Shown: positions 10,075 through 19,218, counted from the stretch's first letter. The stretch: 32,219 nucleotides of DNA from an uncultured Gallionellaceae bacterium (GCA_903876625.1 CAIRAO010000491.1:1-32219), one strand, 5' to 3'. Notes: a model not told the origin generated them from the sequence alone. Numbers and translations: made by a program.

Positions 10075-10875
10075 TTAATCTATGTGATGTATCTGGCTTT
10101 TGATGTCAAGATTTCGTTCCGATTCGACTTGGCGCCTTAAGGCACTCTGGCGACGTTCTGCATCCAGATTGGCGTCCCCCATGTTCTGAACGACAAATTC
10201 AATATGGCTGCGAGCGGCGCGTGCAGCTTTATCTGGTTGGTGTTCGCGAATAGCTTGCCAGATTGCATGATGTTGTGACCGCAGCTGATTCCATTTCTGT
10301 GGTCGGGCATGAAGGTGTTCTAGATTGATGGAAACATGACCGTGAATGAGCCTCATCAGACTGGAGGTCAAGTGTCCGATCAAAACATTATGCGCTGCCT
10401 CGGCAATCGCCTGATGGAAGGCAACATCTGCGTCGATGCATGCCGCCACATCGTCACTCTCATAAACTGATTCGAGCTTGGCGTACAAGTCGTCCAATCT
10501 CTCAATGTCAACATTGGTGGCGCGTTCAGCAGCGAGTGAAGCGGATTGGCTTTCCAGCATTTGGCGGAATTCAAGTAAATCACTGTGAAGCATCGGATGG
10601 CCGGTGACCATTTCCTGCCAGGGGTCGACGAAATGTGCTTCCAGCCGGTCAGTTACAAAGGTTCCTCCACCGTGGCGGGTAGTTAGCAAACCTTTAGAGA
10701 TCAGTTTCTGCAGAGCTTCGCGCAATGTTGGTCGCGAAACACCCAATTCAACAGAGAATTCGCGCTCTGAAGGCAAACGGTCACCGGGTTTCAAGGAACC
10801 CTCAAGTATGCGTTTCTCAAGAGTATCTGCAACTGCGTCTGCAATGCGTGTATCAGTGGGACTATTAGTTATCAT
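10075..10875 (-). CDS. GntR/FadR-family regulator (LldR-like), probable repressor of the D-lactate genes
   Basis: A 266-residue FadR-subfamily GntR protein. The N-terminal winged helix (residues 10-77) has GDRLPSEREFSVELGVSRPT, LREALQKL and the wing GGGTFV. The C-terminal FCD ligand domain (about 100-235) contains DVAFHQAI, with Asp and His of the usual metal and effector site, plus later His residues. Relatives such as LldR and PdhR sense lactate or pyruvate. The gene is divergent from the D-lactate dehydrogenase and permease genes. Two operator-like TGGTAAGWCCA sites lie between them, one 15 bp before this gene's own start. Lactate control and autorepression are therefore inferred. It converges on dapB with a 22-bp gap. 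Confidence 0.9.
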   Translation of the reverse strand: MITNSPTDTRIADAVADTLEKRILEGSLKPGDRLPSEREFSVELGVSRPTLREALQKLISKGLLTTRHGGGTFVTDRLEAHFVDPWQEMVTGHPMLHSDLLEFRQMLESQSASLAAERATNVDIERLDDLYAKLESVYESDDVAACIDADVAFHQAIAEAAHNVLIGHLTSSLMRLIHGHVSINLEHLHARPQKWNQLRSQHHAIWQAIREHQPDKAARAARSHIEFVVQNMGDANLDAERRQSALRRQVESERNLDIKSQIHHID

Positions 10876-10889
10876 AAATAAACTTTAAT

Positions 10890-10904
10890 TGGTAAGTCCA
10901 CTTT
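10890..10904 (+). promoter_or_regulatory. Operator-like site O1 (FadR-type TGG-N5-CCA), gntR side
   Basis: TGGTAAGTCCACTTT matches site O2 at 10988 in 14 of 15 bases and has the TGG-N5-CCA core of FadR/LldR operators. It lies just downstream of the -10 of the predicted leftward gntR promoter, so binding would block the regulator's own transcription. Confidence 0.65.
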
Positions 10905-10905
10905 T

Positions 10906-10934
10906 ATATTATTTGCTAGAATAAAATAAGTCAA
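10906..10934 (-). promoter_or_regulatory. Putative leftward promoter of the gntR regulator gene
   Basis: Read on the reverse strand: TTGACT (-35, bases 10934-10929), 17-bp spacer, TAATAT (-10, bases 10911-10906). Transcription would start inside or next to O1, about 20-30 bp before the regulator's ATG. The -10 is a moderate match. Confidence 0.45.
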
Positions 10935-10945
10935 TCATTATAGTG

Positions 10946-10975
10946 TTGACAAAATATGAGTTATGAATATATATT
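10946..10975 (+). promoter_or_regulatory. Rightward promoter of the D-lactate operon
   Basis: A consensus TTGACA (-35, 10946-10951) with an 18-bp spacer and TATATT (-10, 10970-10975, 5 of 6 to consensus). Transcription would start near 10982, just before operator-like site O2. The 5' leader to the dehydrogenase ATG is about 190 nt. Confidence 0.6.
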
Positions 10976-10987
10976 TCGCACCATAAA

Positions 10988-11006
10988 TGGTAAGACCACT
11001 TTACCA
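10988..11006 (+). promoter_or_regulatory. Operator-like site O2 (FadR-type), lactate operon side
   Basis: TGGTAAGACCACTTT (10988-11002) repeats O1 with one mismatch. TGGTAA (10988-10993) also pairs with TTACCA (11001-11006) as an inverted repeat with a 7-bp spacer. It lies just past the predicted start of transcription, a classic repression position. Spacing from O1 is 98 bp, which could allow looping; that part is inference. Confidence 0.7.
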
Positions 11007-11168
11007 AAATATAAAAAAATAAAGTCAGGGAGAATGATAATGGTGGAAGATACACAAAGGATGAGGCTTTGGGGTAGCGCATACCGCGACCTGAAAAGCG
11101 CAATTGTTATTTTGTTTAAGTTAAGGTTAAGACAACCGCCCTGCGATCTTTACAAAGAAACTAAGTAA

Positions 11169-13943
11169 ATGAGCACTATCATTCAGGCTCTTTTGCGCAT
11201 CTTGCCAAAATCTCGGGTAGTTATTGATGAACTGCGGCGTTTGGCCTACGGCACCGATGCCAGCTTCTATCGCATGATCCCGGAAGTCGTCGCCGTTATT
11301 GAATCCGAGAAAGAAGTGCAGGCGCTTTTGCAAGAAGCTCTTAAACATCGTCGCCCGGTAACCTTCCGCGCTGCTGGCACAAGCCTCTCGGGTCAGGGAG
11401 TCACCGATAGCATTCTTGCATTGATCGGTGAAGGTTTCGCAACCTGCGAAATTTCCCCTGATGCTATAACTGTGCGTGTTGGTCCAGGCATGATCGGAGG
11501 TGAAGTGAATTCCTGTCTTGCACCGTTTGGCCGCAAGATTGGCCCGGACCCGGCATCGATCAATGCCTGCAAAATTGGCGGCATCGCTGCCAACAATGCC
11601 TCCGGCATGTGTTGTGGTACAGCCCAGAACAGCTATCGCACGCTGGTTGGAATGCGTGTGGTGCTGGCCGATGGAACTGTGCTGGATACTGAAGATGCGG
11701 CGAGCGTTGCAAGCTTCCGCCAGACTCGGGCAACCTTGGTCGATGCACTCGCACAACTGGGTCAATCCACTCGCGCTGACGCAGCGCTTGCTGCCCGCAT
11801 CAAACACAAATATAAAATTAAAAATACGACCGGCTACAGCCTGAATGCCCTGATTGATTATGAAGACCCGATCGACATCCTTGCCCACTTGATGATAGGC
11901 TCGGAAGGCACGCTCGGATTCATCTCGAGCATCACCTATCGCACCGTGGCAGAAGATCCGCACAAGGCCAGCGCACTGGTTTTTTTCCCTGATATCGAAG
12001 CTGCATGTAAAGCTGTTATCAAACTCAAAAGTGAGCAAGTTTCAGCGGTTGAATTGCTTGACCGCCCTGCGTTGCGTTCGGTTGAAAACAAGCCGGGATT
12101 ACCGGCTGAAATGCGTGCTTTGAGTGAACATGCTGCAGCCCTGTTGATCGAGGTACGCGCAGAATCTGAAGTTATTCTTAAACGTCGAATCGATGCCGTT
12201 CACCTTGCACTTGCCGGCATTGAAACAATCGCGCAACCCGTATTCTCAACTGACCCCGAAATCTGCGAGATGTATTGGAAAGTACGAAAAGGCACCTTCC
12301 CCTCAGTGGGTGCAATGCGCCGCACCGGTACCACGGTCATCATCGAGGATGTCGCTTTCCCGATTGAGTCACTGGCTTCCGCCACCCTCGATTTGCAGCA
12401 GTTGTTGCGGCAACACGGTTATGACGAAGCGATCATTTTTGGGCATGCGCTCGAAGGCAATTTGCATTTCGTGTTTACTCAAGACTTTGGGGACGCTGCA
12501 GAAATTGAGCGTTATGCCCGCTTCATGGATGATGTGTGTAAACTCGTTGTTTGCAAGTATGATGGCTCGCTCAAGGCCGAGCATGGCACTGGTCGCAACA
12601 TGGCTCCCTATGTCGAGATGGAATGGGGTCGCCAAGCTACCGATCTGATGCGCAAGATCAAGCATCTGTTCGACCCGAACAACATTCTGAATCCGGGGGT
12701 TATTCTTAATGCCGACCCGCAAGCCCATCTGAAAAACCTTAAGCCGATGCCGGCCGCAGACGACATTGTTGACCGTTGTATAGAGTGCGGGTTCTGCGAG
12801 CCATTGTGCCCATCCCACTTGCTGACGTTTTCTCCACGACAACGCATTGTCAGCTTGCGTGAACTGTCTCGCCGCGTTACTGCCGGTGAAGATACGGCTG
12901 ATGTCAATGAAACCTTTACTTACAACAATCTCGATACCTGTGCCGGGTGCGGTTTATGCTCGACAGCATGCCCGGTTGGAATTAACACAGGAGATATGAC
13001 ACGACTTCTTCGTGGTCGTAAATTGGGAAAGACCTCGAGAAAAATAGGAAATTGGTGCGTAGGTAATTTTGGCAAGGTGAGTGCTCTGCCTAGAGCAGGA
13101 CTTGCTCTGGGTCACATGGCATCCAGTTTGGTCGGTGAGGATCTTGTGGGAAATATCTCGGCAGGCGCGTGGAAGCGCAACATGCCTCGCGCAGGCAAAC
13201 TACCCGCTCAATTCAAAGGTGAGGGAGATCCCGTCGTTTATTTCCCCGCCTGTGGTGGTCGAATCTTTGGTTCAAATAATAAGGATGAACCGGCGCTGCC
13301 AGAAGTCATCATGAAACTGTTGGTCCGTGCGGGCTATGCACCACGCTTGCCGGAAAACTTTGACAAGCTATGCTGCGGCCAGATGCTTGCCAGCAAAGGT
13401 ATGGCGGAGGAAGCCGATAGCATGGCTGAATCACTCGCCAAAGCACTTTTGAAGGCAGCTGATGATGGTCAAGGCGGGCTTTATCCGATCATCATGGATG
13501 CCAGTTCCTGTTCCGTTCGTATGCAAGAATACTTGGCAAATCGTATGACAATAATGGATTTTCATGAGTTTGCACATGATGCGCTTCTGCCGAGACTGAT
13601 AATTTGCCGCAAACCCGGGCCAATCGCATTACATATAAATTGTAGCGTAAGATACTCGGCTTCAGATTCCAAATTGCGGAATGTGGTTGCGGCTTGCGTC
13701 GAAAATTTCATCGAACCTGCAGGTGTTAAGTGTTGCGGATTCGGAGGGGATCGCGGATTTGTTGTGCCTGAAGTAAACGTTCATGCATTGCGCAAAATAA
13801 ATAAAGAACTTCCGGTGAATTGTCGCGAGGGTATTTCTACCAATAGAACATGCGAAATAGGACTGACCGCAGAAACCGGAAGAACTTACCGCTCCATTGC
13901 TTACTTGCTCGAAGAATGCAGCAGAATTGAACACATGAAATAA
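11169..13943 (+). CDS. dld: D-lactate dehydrogenase, FAD-binding/Fe-S fusion type (Dld-II-like)
   Basis: A 924-residue respiratory D-2-hydroxyacid dehydrogenase, probably passing electrons from D-lactate to the quinone pool. The FAD_binding_4 domain (about 35-260) contains [17 protein letters not shown] and [20 protein letters not shown]. The FAD-oxidase C-domain (about 265-520) has HALEGNLHF and [10 protein letters not shown] ferredoxin-like segment has two cysteine sets, [12 protein letters not shown] and [12 protein letters not shown], near residues 538-605. Two CCG domains follow, with KLCCGQM and [11 protein letters not shown]. Length and order match Shewanella Dld-II (about 930 residues). 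The ribosome-binding site is weak. It is followed by lctP and preceded by a divergent LldR-like regulator. Glycolate or another 2-hydroxyacid remains possible as substrate. Confidence 0.9.
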   Translation: MSTIIQALLRILPKSRVVIDELRRLAYGTDASFYRMIPEVVAVIESEKEVQALLQEALKHRRPVTFRAAGTSLSGQGVTDSILALIGEGFATCEISPDAITVRVGPGMIGGEVNSCLAPFGRKIGPDPASINACKIGGIAANNASGMCCGTAQNSYRTLVGMRVVLADGTVLDTEDAASVASFRQTRATLVDALAQLGQSTRADAALAARIKHKYKIKNTTGYSLNALIDYEDPIDILAHLMIGSEGTLGFISSITYRTVAEDPHKASALVFFPDIEAACKAVIKLKSEQVSAVELLDRPALRSVENKPGLPAEMRALSEHAAALLIEVRAESEVILKRRIDAVHLALAGIETIAQPVFSTDPEICEMYWKVRKGTFPSVGAMRRTGTTVIIEDVAFPIESLASATLDLQQLLRQHGYDEAIIFGHALEGNLHFVFTQDFGDAAEIERYARFMDDVCKLVVCKYDGSLKAEHGTGRNMAPYVEMEWGRQATDLMRKIKHLFDPNNILNPGVILNADPQAHLKNLKPMPAADDIVDRCIECGFCEPLCPSHLLTFSPRQRIVSLRELSRRVTAGEDTADVNETFTYNNLDTCAGCGLCSTACPVGINTGDMTRLLRGRKLGKTSRKIGNWCVGNFGKVSALPRAGLALGHMASSLVGEDLVGNISAGAWKRNMPRAGKLPAQFKGEGDPVVYFPACGGRIFGSNNKDEPALPEVIMKLLVRAGYAPRLPENFDKLCCGQMLASKGMAEEADSMAESLAKALLKAADDGQGGLYPIIMDASSCSVRMQEYLANRMTIMDFHEFAHDALLPRLIICRKPGPIALHINCSVRYSASDSKLRNVVAACVENFIEPAGVKCCGFGGDRGFVVPEVNVHALRKINKELPVNCREGISTNRTCEIGLTAETGRTYRSIAYLLEECSRIEHMK

Positions 13944-14005
13944 AAACATACTGTAAAGATTTGACCAAGCACTTTTTTATAACCCTCAACAAAGGAGAAT
14001 CAACC

Positions 14006-15646
14006 ATGCAGACCTGGCAACAGATATACGACCCCTTAGGCAACATTTGGTTGTCATCTCTTATCGCGGCAATTCCAATCATATTCTTCTTTATTGCATT
14101 AGCCATTTTCCGCATGAAGGGATATCTCGCCGGAACGATCACTGTCGCTCTGGCCTTGTTGGTGTCAATCTTCTTCTACAACATGCCAGTAGGAATGGCG
14201 CTGGCTGCTGCGGGTGATGGCTTCCTCTTTGGGTTGTGGCCGATTGCATGGATTATTATCACTGCCGTGTTTCTATATAAAGTAACCGTCAAAACCGGAC
14301 AGTTTGAAATCATCCGCGCCTCAGTTGTATCTGTGACTGAAGACCAACGCCTGCAAATGCTTCTGGTTGGCTTTTCCTTCGGTGCCTTTCTCGAAGGAGC
14401 GGCAGGTTTTGGTGCGCCGGTGGCTATCACCGCAGCCTTGCTGGTGGGTTTGGGTTTCAACCCGCTGTACGCGGCCGGCTTGTGCCTGATCACCAATACT
14501 GCACCGGTTGCATTCGGCGCAATGGGAATTCCGATTATTGTCGCGGGGCAAGTCACCGGTATCGATGCCTTCAAAATTGGCGCAATGGCCGGACGCCAAC
14601 TGCCGCTGCTTTCAATTCTCATTCCTTTTTGGGTCATCATGATAATGGATGGATGGCGCGGTGTACGCGAAACCTGGCCGGCAATACTGGTTTGCGGCGG
14701 TACCTTCGCAGTGACCCAATTTCTAACAGCCAATTTCATCGGACCTGAATTACCGGACATCACTTCTGCTTTGGTGAGCCTGATATCAATCACGGTATTT
14801 CTGAAGTTCTGGAAGCCTAAAAACATTTTTCGATTCGCCGGTCAAGAGGTTACGCTAAAAGCGGAAAATCATTCTTTCGGCAAGGTGTTCAAGGCATGGT
14901 CACCTTTCGCCATTCTGACGATTTTTGTCACCATTTGGTCGCTTAAACCCTTCAAGGCACTCTTTGCCAAGGGAGGGGATCTGGCTTGGACAGTGATTAG
15001 CACACCGGTGCCTATGCTGGATAAACTGGTTATTAAAATGCCGCCAATCGTCAACGTGCCCACGCCATACGCGGCTGTTTATTCATTCAACTGGTTAGCG
15101 GCTACCGGCACTGCGATCCTGCTTGCGGCCATTGTCAGCATACTTGTACTGCGAATGAAACCGGGGGAAGCAATCAAAACTTTCGGCAGTACGTTAAACG
15201 ATCTGAAACTGCCGGTGTTCTCGATTGGCATGGTGCTGGCTTTTGCTTATATCGCCAACTACTCCGGTTTGTCGGCAACATTGGCGTTGCTGTTAGCAGG
15301 AACGGGAATGGCTTTTCCGTTCTTCTCGCCTTTTCTGGGATGGATCGGCGTGTTCCTCACCGGATCGGACACTTCCTCAAATGCGCTGTTCTGCAACCTG
15401 CAAGCTAACACTGCGCATCAGGTAGGCGTCAGCGATACATTGATGGTTGCCGCCAATTCGACAGGTGGCGTCACCGGCAAAATGATTTCCCCGCAGTCCA
15501 TCGCGGTAGCTTGCGCGGCAGTCGGGCTAGTGGGGCGTGAGTCAGATCTGTTCAGGTTTACGCTTAAACATAGCTTGATGCTTGCAGCTTTGGTTGGTGT
15601 GATAACTACCCTGCAAGCGTATGTGTTTACCTGGATGATTCCTTAG
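14006..15646 (+). CDS. lctP: L-lactate permease family transporter (LctP/LldP)
   Basis: A 546-residue polytopic inner-membrane transporter that takes up lactate (and glycolate) with protons. About 12-14 hydrophobic segments are visible. Family motifs are [20 protein letters not shown] near residues 125-144, [16 protein letters not shown] near 450-465 and [16 protein letters not shown] near 485-500. The ATG at 14006 is chosen because AAGGAG lies at 13992-13997. An in-frame TTG at 13961 would add 15 residues without a ribosome-binding site. It lies 62 bp after the dehydrogenase gene and is probably the last gene of the operon, since a strong stem-loop follows. No lldEFG/lutABC genes for L-lactate are nearby. 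Confidence 0.94.
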   Translation: MQTWQQIYDPLGNIWLSSLIAAIPIIFFFIALAIFRMKGYLAGTITVALALLVSIFFYNMPVGMALAAAGDGFLFGLWPIAWIIITAVFLYKVTVKTGQFEIIRASVVSVTEDQRLQMLLVGFSFGAFLEGAAGFGAPVAITAALLVGLGFNPLYAAGLCLITNTAPVAFGAMGIPIIVAGQVTGIDAFKIGAMAGRQLPLLSILIPFWVIMIMDGWRGVRETWPAILVCGGTFAVTQFLTANFIGPELPDITSALVSLISITVFLKFWKPKNIFRFAGQEVTLKAENHSFGKVFKAWSPFAILTIFVTIWSLKPFKALFAKGGDLAWTVISTPVPMLDKLVIKMPPIVNVPTPYAAVYSFNWLAATGTAILLAAIVSILVLRMKPGEAIKTFGSTLNDLKLPVFSIGMVLAFAYIANYSGLSATLALLLAGTGMAFPFFSPFLGWIGVFLTGSDTSSNALFCNLQANTAHQVGVSDTLMVAANSTGGVTGKMISPQSIAVACAAVGLVGRESDLFRFTLKHSLMLAALVGVITTLQAYVFTWMIP

Positions 15647-15671
15647 CCGAGAATTTCGTATTAAACCCCTT

Positions 15672-15700
15672 ACCTATGGGCCATGTCGGCCCATAGGTTT
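15672..15700 (+). terminator. Stem-loop terminator after lctP
   Basis: Perfect 11-bp stem ACCTATGGGCC (15672-15682) / GGCCCATAGGT (15688-15698) with a 5-nt loop, 25 bp after the lctP stop. The T tail is short (TTTAT), so termination may be incomplete, but the position fits the end of the lactate operon. Confidence 0.7.
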
Positions 15701-15865
15701 ATCGACCGCAATAGTCTTGCATAGTCCCTCCTGTCTTTGAATTCGAACTTTAATTGTAGAGCCTGCATAGGCACCATTGTCGATATTGCTTGCCACTCGG
15801 CAAAATATCCACAACAATTCATACCGGAATTAATTTTCACATTTGAAAACACTCAGGGAACCTTA

Positions 15866-15898
15866 ATGAACCGTCAAGAACTTAATAACGAATTTTAG
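15866..15898 (+). CDS. Possible 10-codon leader peptide before the STAS gene
   Basis: ATG at 15866 follows an AGGGA-like ribosome-binding site and encodes MNRQELNNEF, then TAG at 15896-15898. That stop overlaps the Shine-Dalgarno of the STAS gene and is in the same frame as it. It may be a short leader that couples translation. Alternatively it may be the original start of a longer gene now broken by an amber codon. The evidence is positional only. Confidence 0.3.
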   Translation: MNRQELNNEF

Positions 15899-15907
15899 GA
15901 GGTTGAA

Positions 15908-16219
15908 ATTAATACTCAGATCAATGTAAAGTCAGTCAAAGGAATTGCAACTATCTCCCTTAGTGGAAAATTTGATTTCGGTTCTCATCGAGAATTTAAG
16001 ACCGCATACAGCCCACTATTGCAAGATGCAGAAACACGAACAATTCAAATTGACTTGGAAAATGTGACTTATATGGATAGCTCTGCGCTGGGCATGCTGA
16101 TGTTATTGAATGAACGCATCGGTGAAGTTGGTAAGACCGTCACATTATATAAGCCAAATCAAAAAGTGCGACATATCCTGGATATTGCCAATATGGGCAA
16201 ATTATTCAAAATAGACTGA
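15908..16219 (+). CDS. STAS-domain anti-sigma factor antagonist (HsbA/SpoIIAA-like), apparent AUU start
   Basis: A 103-residue STAS protein, the antagonist arm of a partner-switching pathway. Visible are IATISLSGKFDFGSHREF (residues 13-30), IQIDLENVTYMDSSALGMLM (46-65, phosphorylatable Ser58 or Ser59 after Asp57) and VTLYKPNQKVRHILDIA. The frame is open back to a TAG at 15896-15898 with no in-frame ATG, GTG or TTG before 16019. A perfect AGGAGG (15897-15902) sits 5 nt before ATT at 15908, which matches where STAS proteins begin. The TTG at 16019 would remove the first third of the domain. An AUU start is therefore proposed; a sequencing error or decayed start is the alternative. It lies 19 bp before the partner phosphatase/kinase gene. 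Confidence 0.8.
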   Translation: MNTQINVKSVKGIATISLSGKFDFGSHREFKTAYSPLLQDAETRTIQIDLENVTYMDSSALGMLMLLNERIGEVGKTVTLYKPNQKVRHILDIANMGKLFKID

Positions 16220-16238
16220 AAATAACTAAAAGGCTTCT

Positions 16239-17975
16239 ATGCCAACCCCAAATCCTTTGCGCATACTGGTTGTCGATGACGATCGAATCAATCGGTTAGT
16301 GTTGCAGGCCATGTTAGGCAAAATGGGGCATGATTCAATTCTTGCCTCTAGCGGTGAAGAGGCTTTAGCACTCTTGAAGTCTGAAAATCCTGATCTGGTT
16401 TTGCTTGATGTAATGATGCCGGTAATGAGCGGTTACGATGCAGCAAGAGAAATTAGACAAGGCCCAAAGGGACAAATTCCCATCGTTTTCTTAACGGCAC
16501 TCGATAAACCCGAAGATATTATAGAAGGGCTTCATGCCGGTGGAGACGACTATCTTCACAAGCCAATTCACTACGAACTGCTGAAAGCAAAGATCAAAAC
16601 GCTTCATGAGCGATTACAGCTTTTATCTAAACTATCGATACAAAATAAACAGCTAAGTCAATACAAAGAACATATTGAAGAAGATAGGAACATCGCAGTA
16701 AGATTCATGAACAACTTGTCTGCACTTGATCGAATAAACGATCCCGCAATTAAATTTCATCTTTCTCAGGCAGAAGACTTCGGTGGCGATTTAATCGCTG
16801 CAGCAAGATCACCTACCAATTGTTTACATATCTTATTGGCTGATAGTGCAGGCCATGGATTGGCATCTGCTCTTACTATCTTGCCTATTGTAGAGCCTTT
16901 TTACAAAATGACGGAAAAGGGCTTTGACATTCCTGCCATTGTCACGGAGATGAACAAAAGAGTTCGCAGATTTGTAAAGTTACCCCGTTATGTCTGTGCC
17001 AACATTATTTCTGTAAACATGCGCGAACAAACAATACAAGCGTGGAATGGAGGATGTCCTAGCGGATTAGTTTTAAATCAGAAAGGTAAAATAATTCACC
17101 GGTTTAAATCCAGACTCCTACCTTTGGGGGTGGTCAACGAGAAACAGTTTGATAGTTCTACCGAGCATTACAATATTGGCAATCAAACTTGCAGCATTTT
17201 CATGTGTTCTGATGGAGTGACAGAATTAGGTCCAGATGAAGTTCAGGATTTCGATTTGGAAGAAAAAATAATTAAAGGATATGAGCAGAACGATTGCTTG
17301 AATTACATTATCAAAGCAGTCAATGAAGAATTACACGGTCAATCTGCGCGCGATGACATCGCCATACTGATGGTTGATTGCAAAGAATTATCAAACCGAG
17401 CATCAATGGATATTTCTTCTCAAGTTTTGTCAGAAAAAATGCTTGATGGATTGGATTTTGCGGATTCAATCACTGATAAAGTTTCATGGAAGATGAATCT
17501 GATCCTGACTGAAACACAGTTAAAACATCTTGAAGTTGTGCCGTTTCTAATGAGCATTACAAATTCCTTAGAGGTTAACAAGGATGATGCAACTGTCTTT
17601 TTGGTATTGTCAGAGCTATTCAACAACGCACTGGATCATGTGTTACTAAAGTTAGACTCCATGCTAAAAGATCATGAAGAGGGAATGCATATTTATTATG
17701 AGGAGAGAGCATCCCGACTGGAAAATCTAACAAATGGTCAGATTGAGATCAACCTTGAACGCCTGGAAACTCAGGACGGTTCCTGGTTAAGTATTAGATT
17801 TCATGACAGCGGTGATGGTTTCGATTTTAAAGAAATAAATAAGCTGATGGAGAAGGAAGATAAACGACATGGACGCGGTTTAAAATTGATTACCAATATT
17901 TGCCAGCATGTAGAGTTTCAAGGTAATGGATCCGAGGTGGTTGCATATCTGGACTTGGCAGGCAAGGTAAAGTAA
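16239..17975 (+). CDS. Response regulator with PP2C phosphatase and anti-sigma-type HATPase (HsbR-like)
   Basis: A 578-residue three-domain switch protein. The receiver (about 6-125) has acidic D13-D15, phosphoacceptor D57 in LLDVMMP, T86 and K108. A helical linker (115-150) leads to a SpoIIE-like PP2C phosphatase (about 170-385) with metal ligands in EDFGGD (D180/D184), LADSAGHG (D202), MCSDGVTE (D325) and RDDIAIL (D372/D373). The C-terminal GHKL kinase (about 430-575) has an N-box ELFNNALDH, HDSGDGF and HGRGLKL. This is the layout of Pseudomonas HsbR, which phosphorylates or dephosphorylates its STAS partner HsbA. The STAS gene lies 19 bp upstream. Signalling through the receiver would set the STAS phosphorylation state. 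The downstream anti-sigma target is not in the window. Confidence 0.92.
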   Translation: MPTPNPLRILVVDDDRINRLVLQAMLGKMGHDSILASSGEEALALLKSENPDLVLLDVMMPVMSGYDAAREIRQGPKGQIPIVFLTALDKPEDIIEGLHAGGDDYLHKPIHYELLKAKIKTLHERLQLLSKLSIQNKQLSQYKEHIEEDRNIAVRFMNNLSALDRINDPAIKFHLSQAEDFGGDLIAAARSPTNCLHILLADSAGHGLASALTILPIVEPFYKMTEKGFDIPAIVTEMNKRVRRFVKLPRYVCANIISVNMREQTIQAWNGGCPSGLVLNQKGKIIHRFKSRLLPLGVVNEKQFDSSTEHYNIGNQTCSIFMCSDGVTELGPDEVQDFDLEEKIIKGYEQNDCLNYIIKAVNEELHGQSARDDIAILMVDCKELSNRASMDISSQVLSEKMLDGLDFADSITDKVSWKMNLILTETQLKHLEVVPFLMSITNSLEVNKDDATVFLVLSELFNNALDHVLLKLDSMLKDHEEGMHIYYEERASRLENLTNGQIEINLERLETQDGSWLSIRFHDSGDGFDFKEINKLMEKEDKRHGRGLKLITNICQHVEFQGNGSEVVAYLDLAGKVK

Positions 17976-17994
17976 TACAAATATTTAGTTCTAT

Positions 17995-18023
17995 TTGATG
18001 CCGAACTCCACTTCGGCTATAAT
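17995..18023 (+). promoter_or_regulatory. carAB promoter
   Basis: TTGATG (-35, 17995-18000), 17-bp spacer and a perfect TATAAT (-10, 18018-18023). Transcription should start near 18030, giving a leader of about 67 nt before the chosen carA start. It lies just past the stop of the preceding gene. Confidence 0.65.
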
Positions 18024-18037
18024 GCCGGGCAATCCAA

Positions 18038-18068
18038 AAGCGGGATGAACGAGCGGTTCGTCCCGCTT
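18038..18068 (+). promoter_or_regulatory. carA leader stem-loop (possible attenuator)
   Basis: A 7-bp outer stem AAGCGGG (18038-18044) / CCCGCTT (18062-18068) encloses a 4-nt bulge and an inner stem ACGA / TCGT with a 5-nt loop. It begins about 8 nt into the predicted transcript and is followed by CTTTAT, a weak U-rich tail. It could act as an attenuator or as a mRNA-stabilising 5' hairpin. No pyrimidine-sensing element can be identified by eye. Confidence 0.5.
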
Positions 18069-18096
18069 CTTTATGCCCAGTTTGAGGAGTACTCCG

Positions 18097-19218
18097 GTGT
18101 TGCAAACAAGTCCTGCCATTTTAGTTTTAGCCGATGGGACTGTGTTTCGTGGAACATCTATCGGTGCGTTAGGCAGTAGTGTTGGCGAGGTGGTGTTCAA
18201 TACTTCAATCACCGGCTATCAGGAAATTCTGACTGATCCGTCCTATTGCAAGCAAATTGTTACCCTTACTTATCCGCATATAGGCAATGTCGGTTGCAAT
18301 CCGGAGGATGTGGAGTCGCGTCAGGTGTTTGCCAGCGGCCTTGTCATTCGTGATCTATCAATGACAGTGAGCAATTTTCGCAGTACTCAATCTTTGCCCG
18401 AATATTTAAAAACAAACAATGTGGTCGCCATCGCCGGGATCGATACACGCAAATTGACGCGTATTCTGCGTAGCAAGGGCGCGCAGAATGGATGTATAGC
18501 AACGGGCGATAACATTGAAGCTGCGTTGGTTGCGGCACGCAACTTTGCCGGATTGGCGGGTATGGACTTGGCTCAAGTCGTTAGTTGCGACAAACCGTAT
18601 GAGTGGAAACAGCGCGAATGGGAATTGGGCGTTGGGTATCCCGACAGCACAGAATCTAAATTCCATGTGGTGGCATACGACTTCGGCGTGAAGCGCAATA
18701 TCTTGCGTATGTTGGCCGAGCGTGGCTGTCGCATCACCGTTGTTCCGGCCAAAACAAACGCCGCCGATGTCTTGGCGTTGAAGCCGCAGGGTGTGTTTCT
18801 GTCTAACGGCCCGGGCGATCCGGAACCTTGCGATTACGCGATCAAAGCGACTAGAAAGTTTTTGGAAGTCGGTATACCGCTGTTTGGCATTTGTCTGGGG
18901 CATCAGATTCTCGGTCTCGCCTTGGGTGCAAAGACAGTGAAGATGAAATTTGGTCATCGGGGTGCCAATCATCCGGTGCAAGATACGCAGACCAAGCGAG
19001 TCATGATTACCAGTCAGAACCACGGCTTCGCAGTGGACGCGGCAACTTTACCAAAAAATTCTCGAGTTACGCACATCTCATTGTTTGATGGAACTCTGCA
19101 GGGGTTTGAACTGACCGATAAACCCGCATTCTGTTTCCAGGGTCACCCTGAAGCGAGTCCGGGGCCGCATGACGTGGACGGTTTGTTTGATCGCTTTGTG
19201 GCGATGATGGGTAAGTAA
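18097..19218 (+). CDS. carA: Carbamoyl-phosphate synthase small subunit (glutaminase)
   Basis: A 373-residue CarA, which hydrolyses glutamine and channels ammonia to CarB for carbamoyl phosphate (arginine and pyrimidine synthesis). The N-terminal CPSase domain starts [13 protein letters not shown] and includes [12 protein letters not shown]. The class I glutamine amidotransferase domain has [13 protein letters not shown], the nucleophile in GICLGHQ (Cys266) and [13 protein letters not shown] with the His/Glu pair. The start is set at GTG 18097 because GAGGAG lies at 18084-18089 and [14 protein letters not shown] matches family N-termini. An upstream in-frame ATG at 18073 would add 8 residues and has no ribosome-binding site. 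The stop abuts the carB ATG. Confidence 0.95.
   Translation: MLQTSPAILVLADGTVFRGTSIGALGSSVGEVVFNTSITGYQEILTDPSYCKQIVTLTYPHIGNVGCNPEDVESRQVFASGLVIRDLSMTVSNFRSTQSLPEYLKTNNVVAIAGIDTRKLTRILRSKGAQNGCIATGDNIEAALVAARNFAGLAGMDLAQVVSCDKPYEWKQREWELGVGYPDSTESKFHVVAYDFGVKRNILRMLAERGCRITVVPAKTNAADVLALKPQGVFLSNGPGDPEPCDYAIKATRKFLEVGIPLFGICLGHQILGLALGAKTVKMKFGHRGANHPVQDTQTKRVMITSQNHGFAVDAATLPKNSRVTHISLFDGTLQGFELTDKPAFCFQGHPEASPGPHDVDGLFDRFVAMMGK

Noticed and set aside
10956-11168. 70-codon forward frame ending directly at the D-lactate dehydrogenase ATG
   Set aside because: Its ATG lies upstream of the predicted transcription start, inside the promoter; it has no ribosome-binding site and crosses the operator. 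A shorter internal start cannot be excluded but has no support.
11127-12038. 303-codon reverse frame inside the dehydrogenase gene
   Set aside because: Shadow of a strongly conserved FAD-domain coding region on the other strand; composition is odd and no family is recognised.
15670-15852. 60-codon reverse frame after lctP
   Set aside because: Overlaps the lctP terminator stem; no ribosome-binding site or recognisable family.
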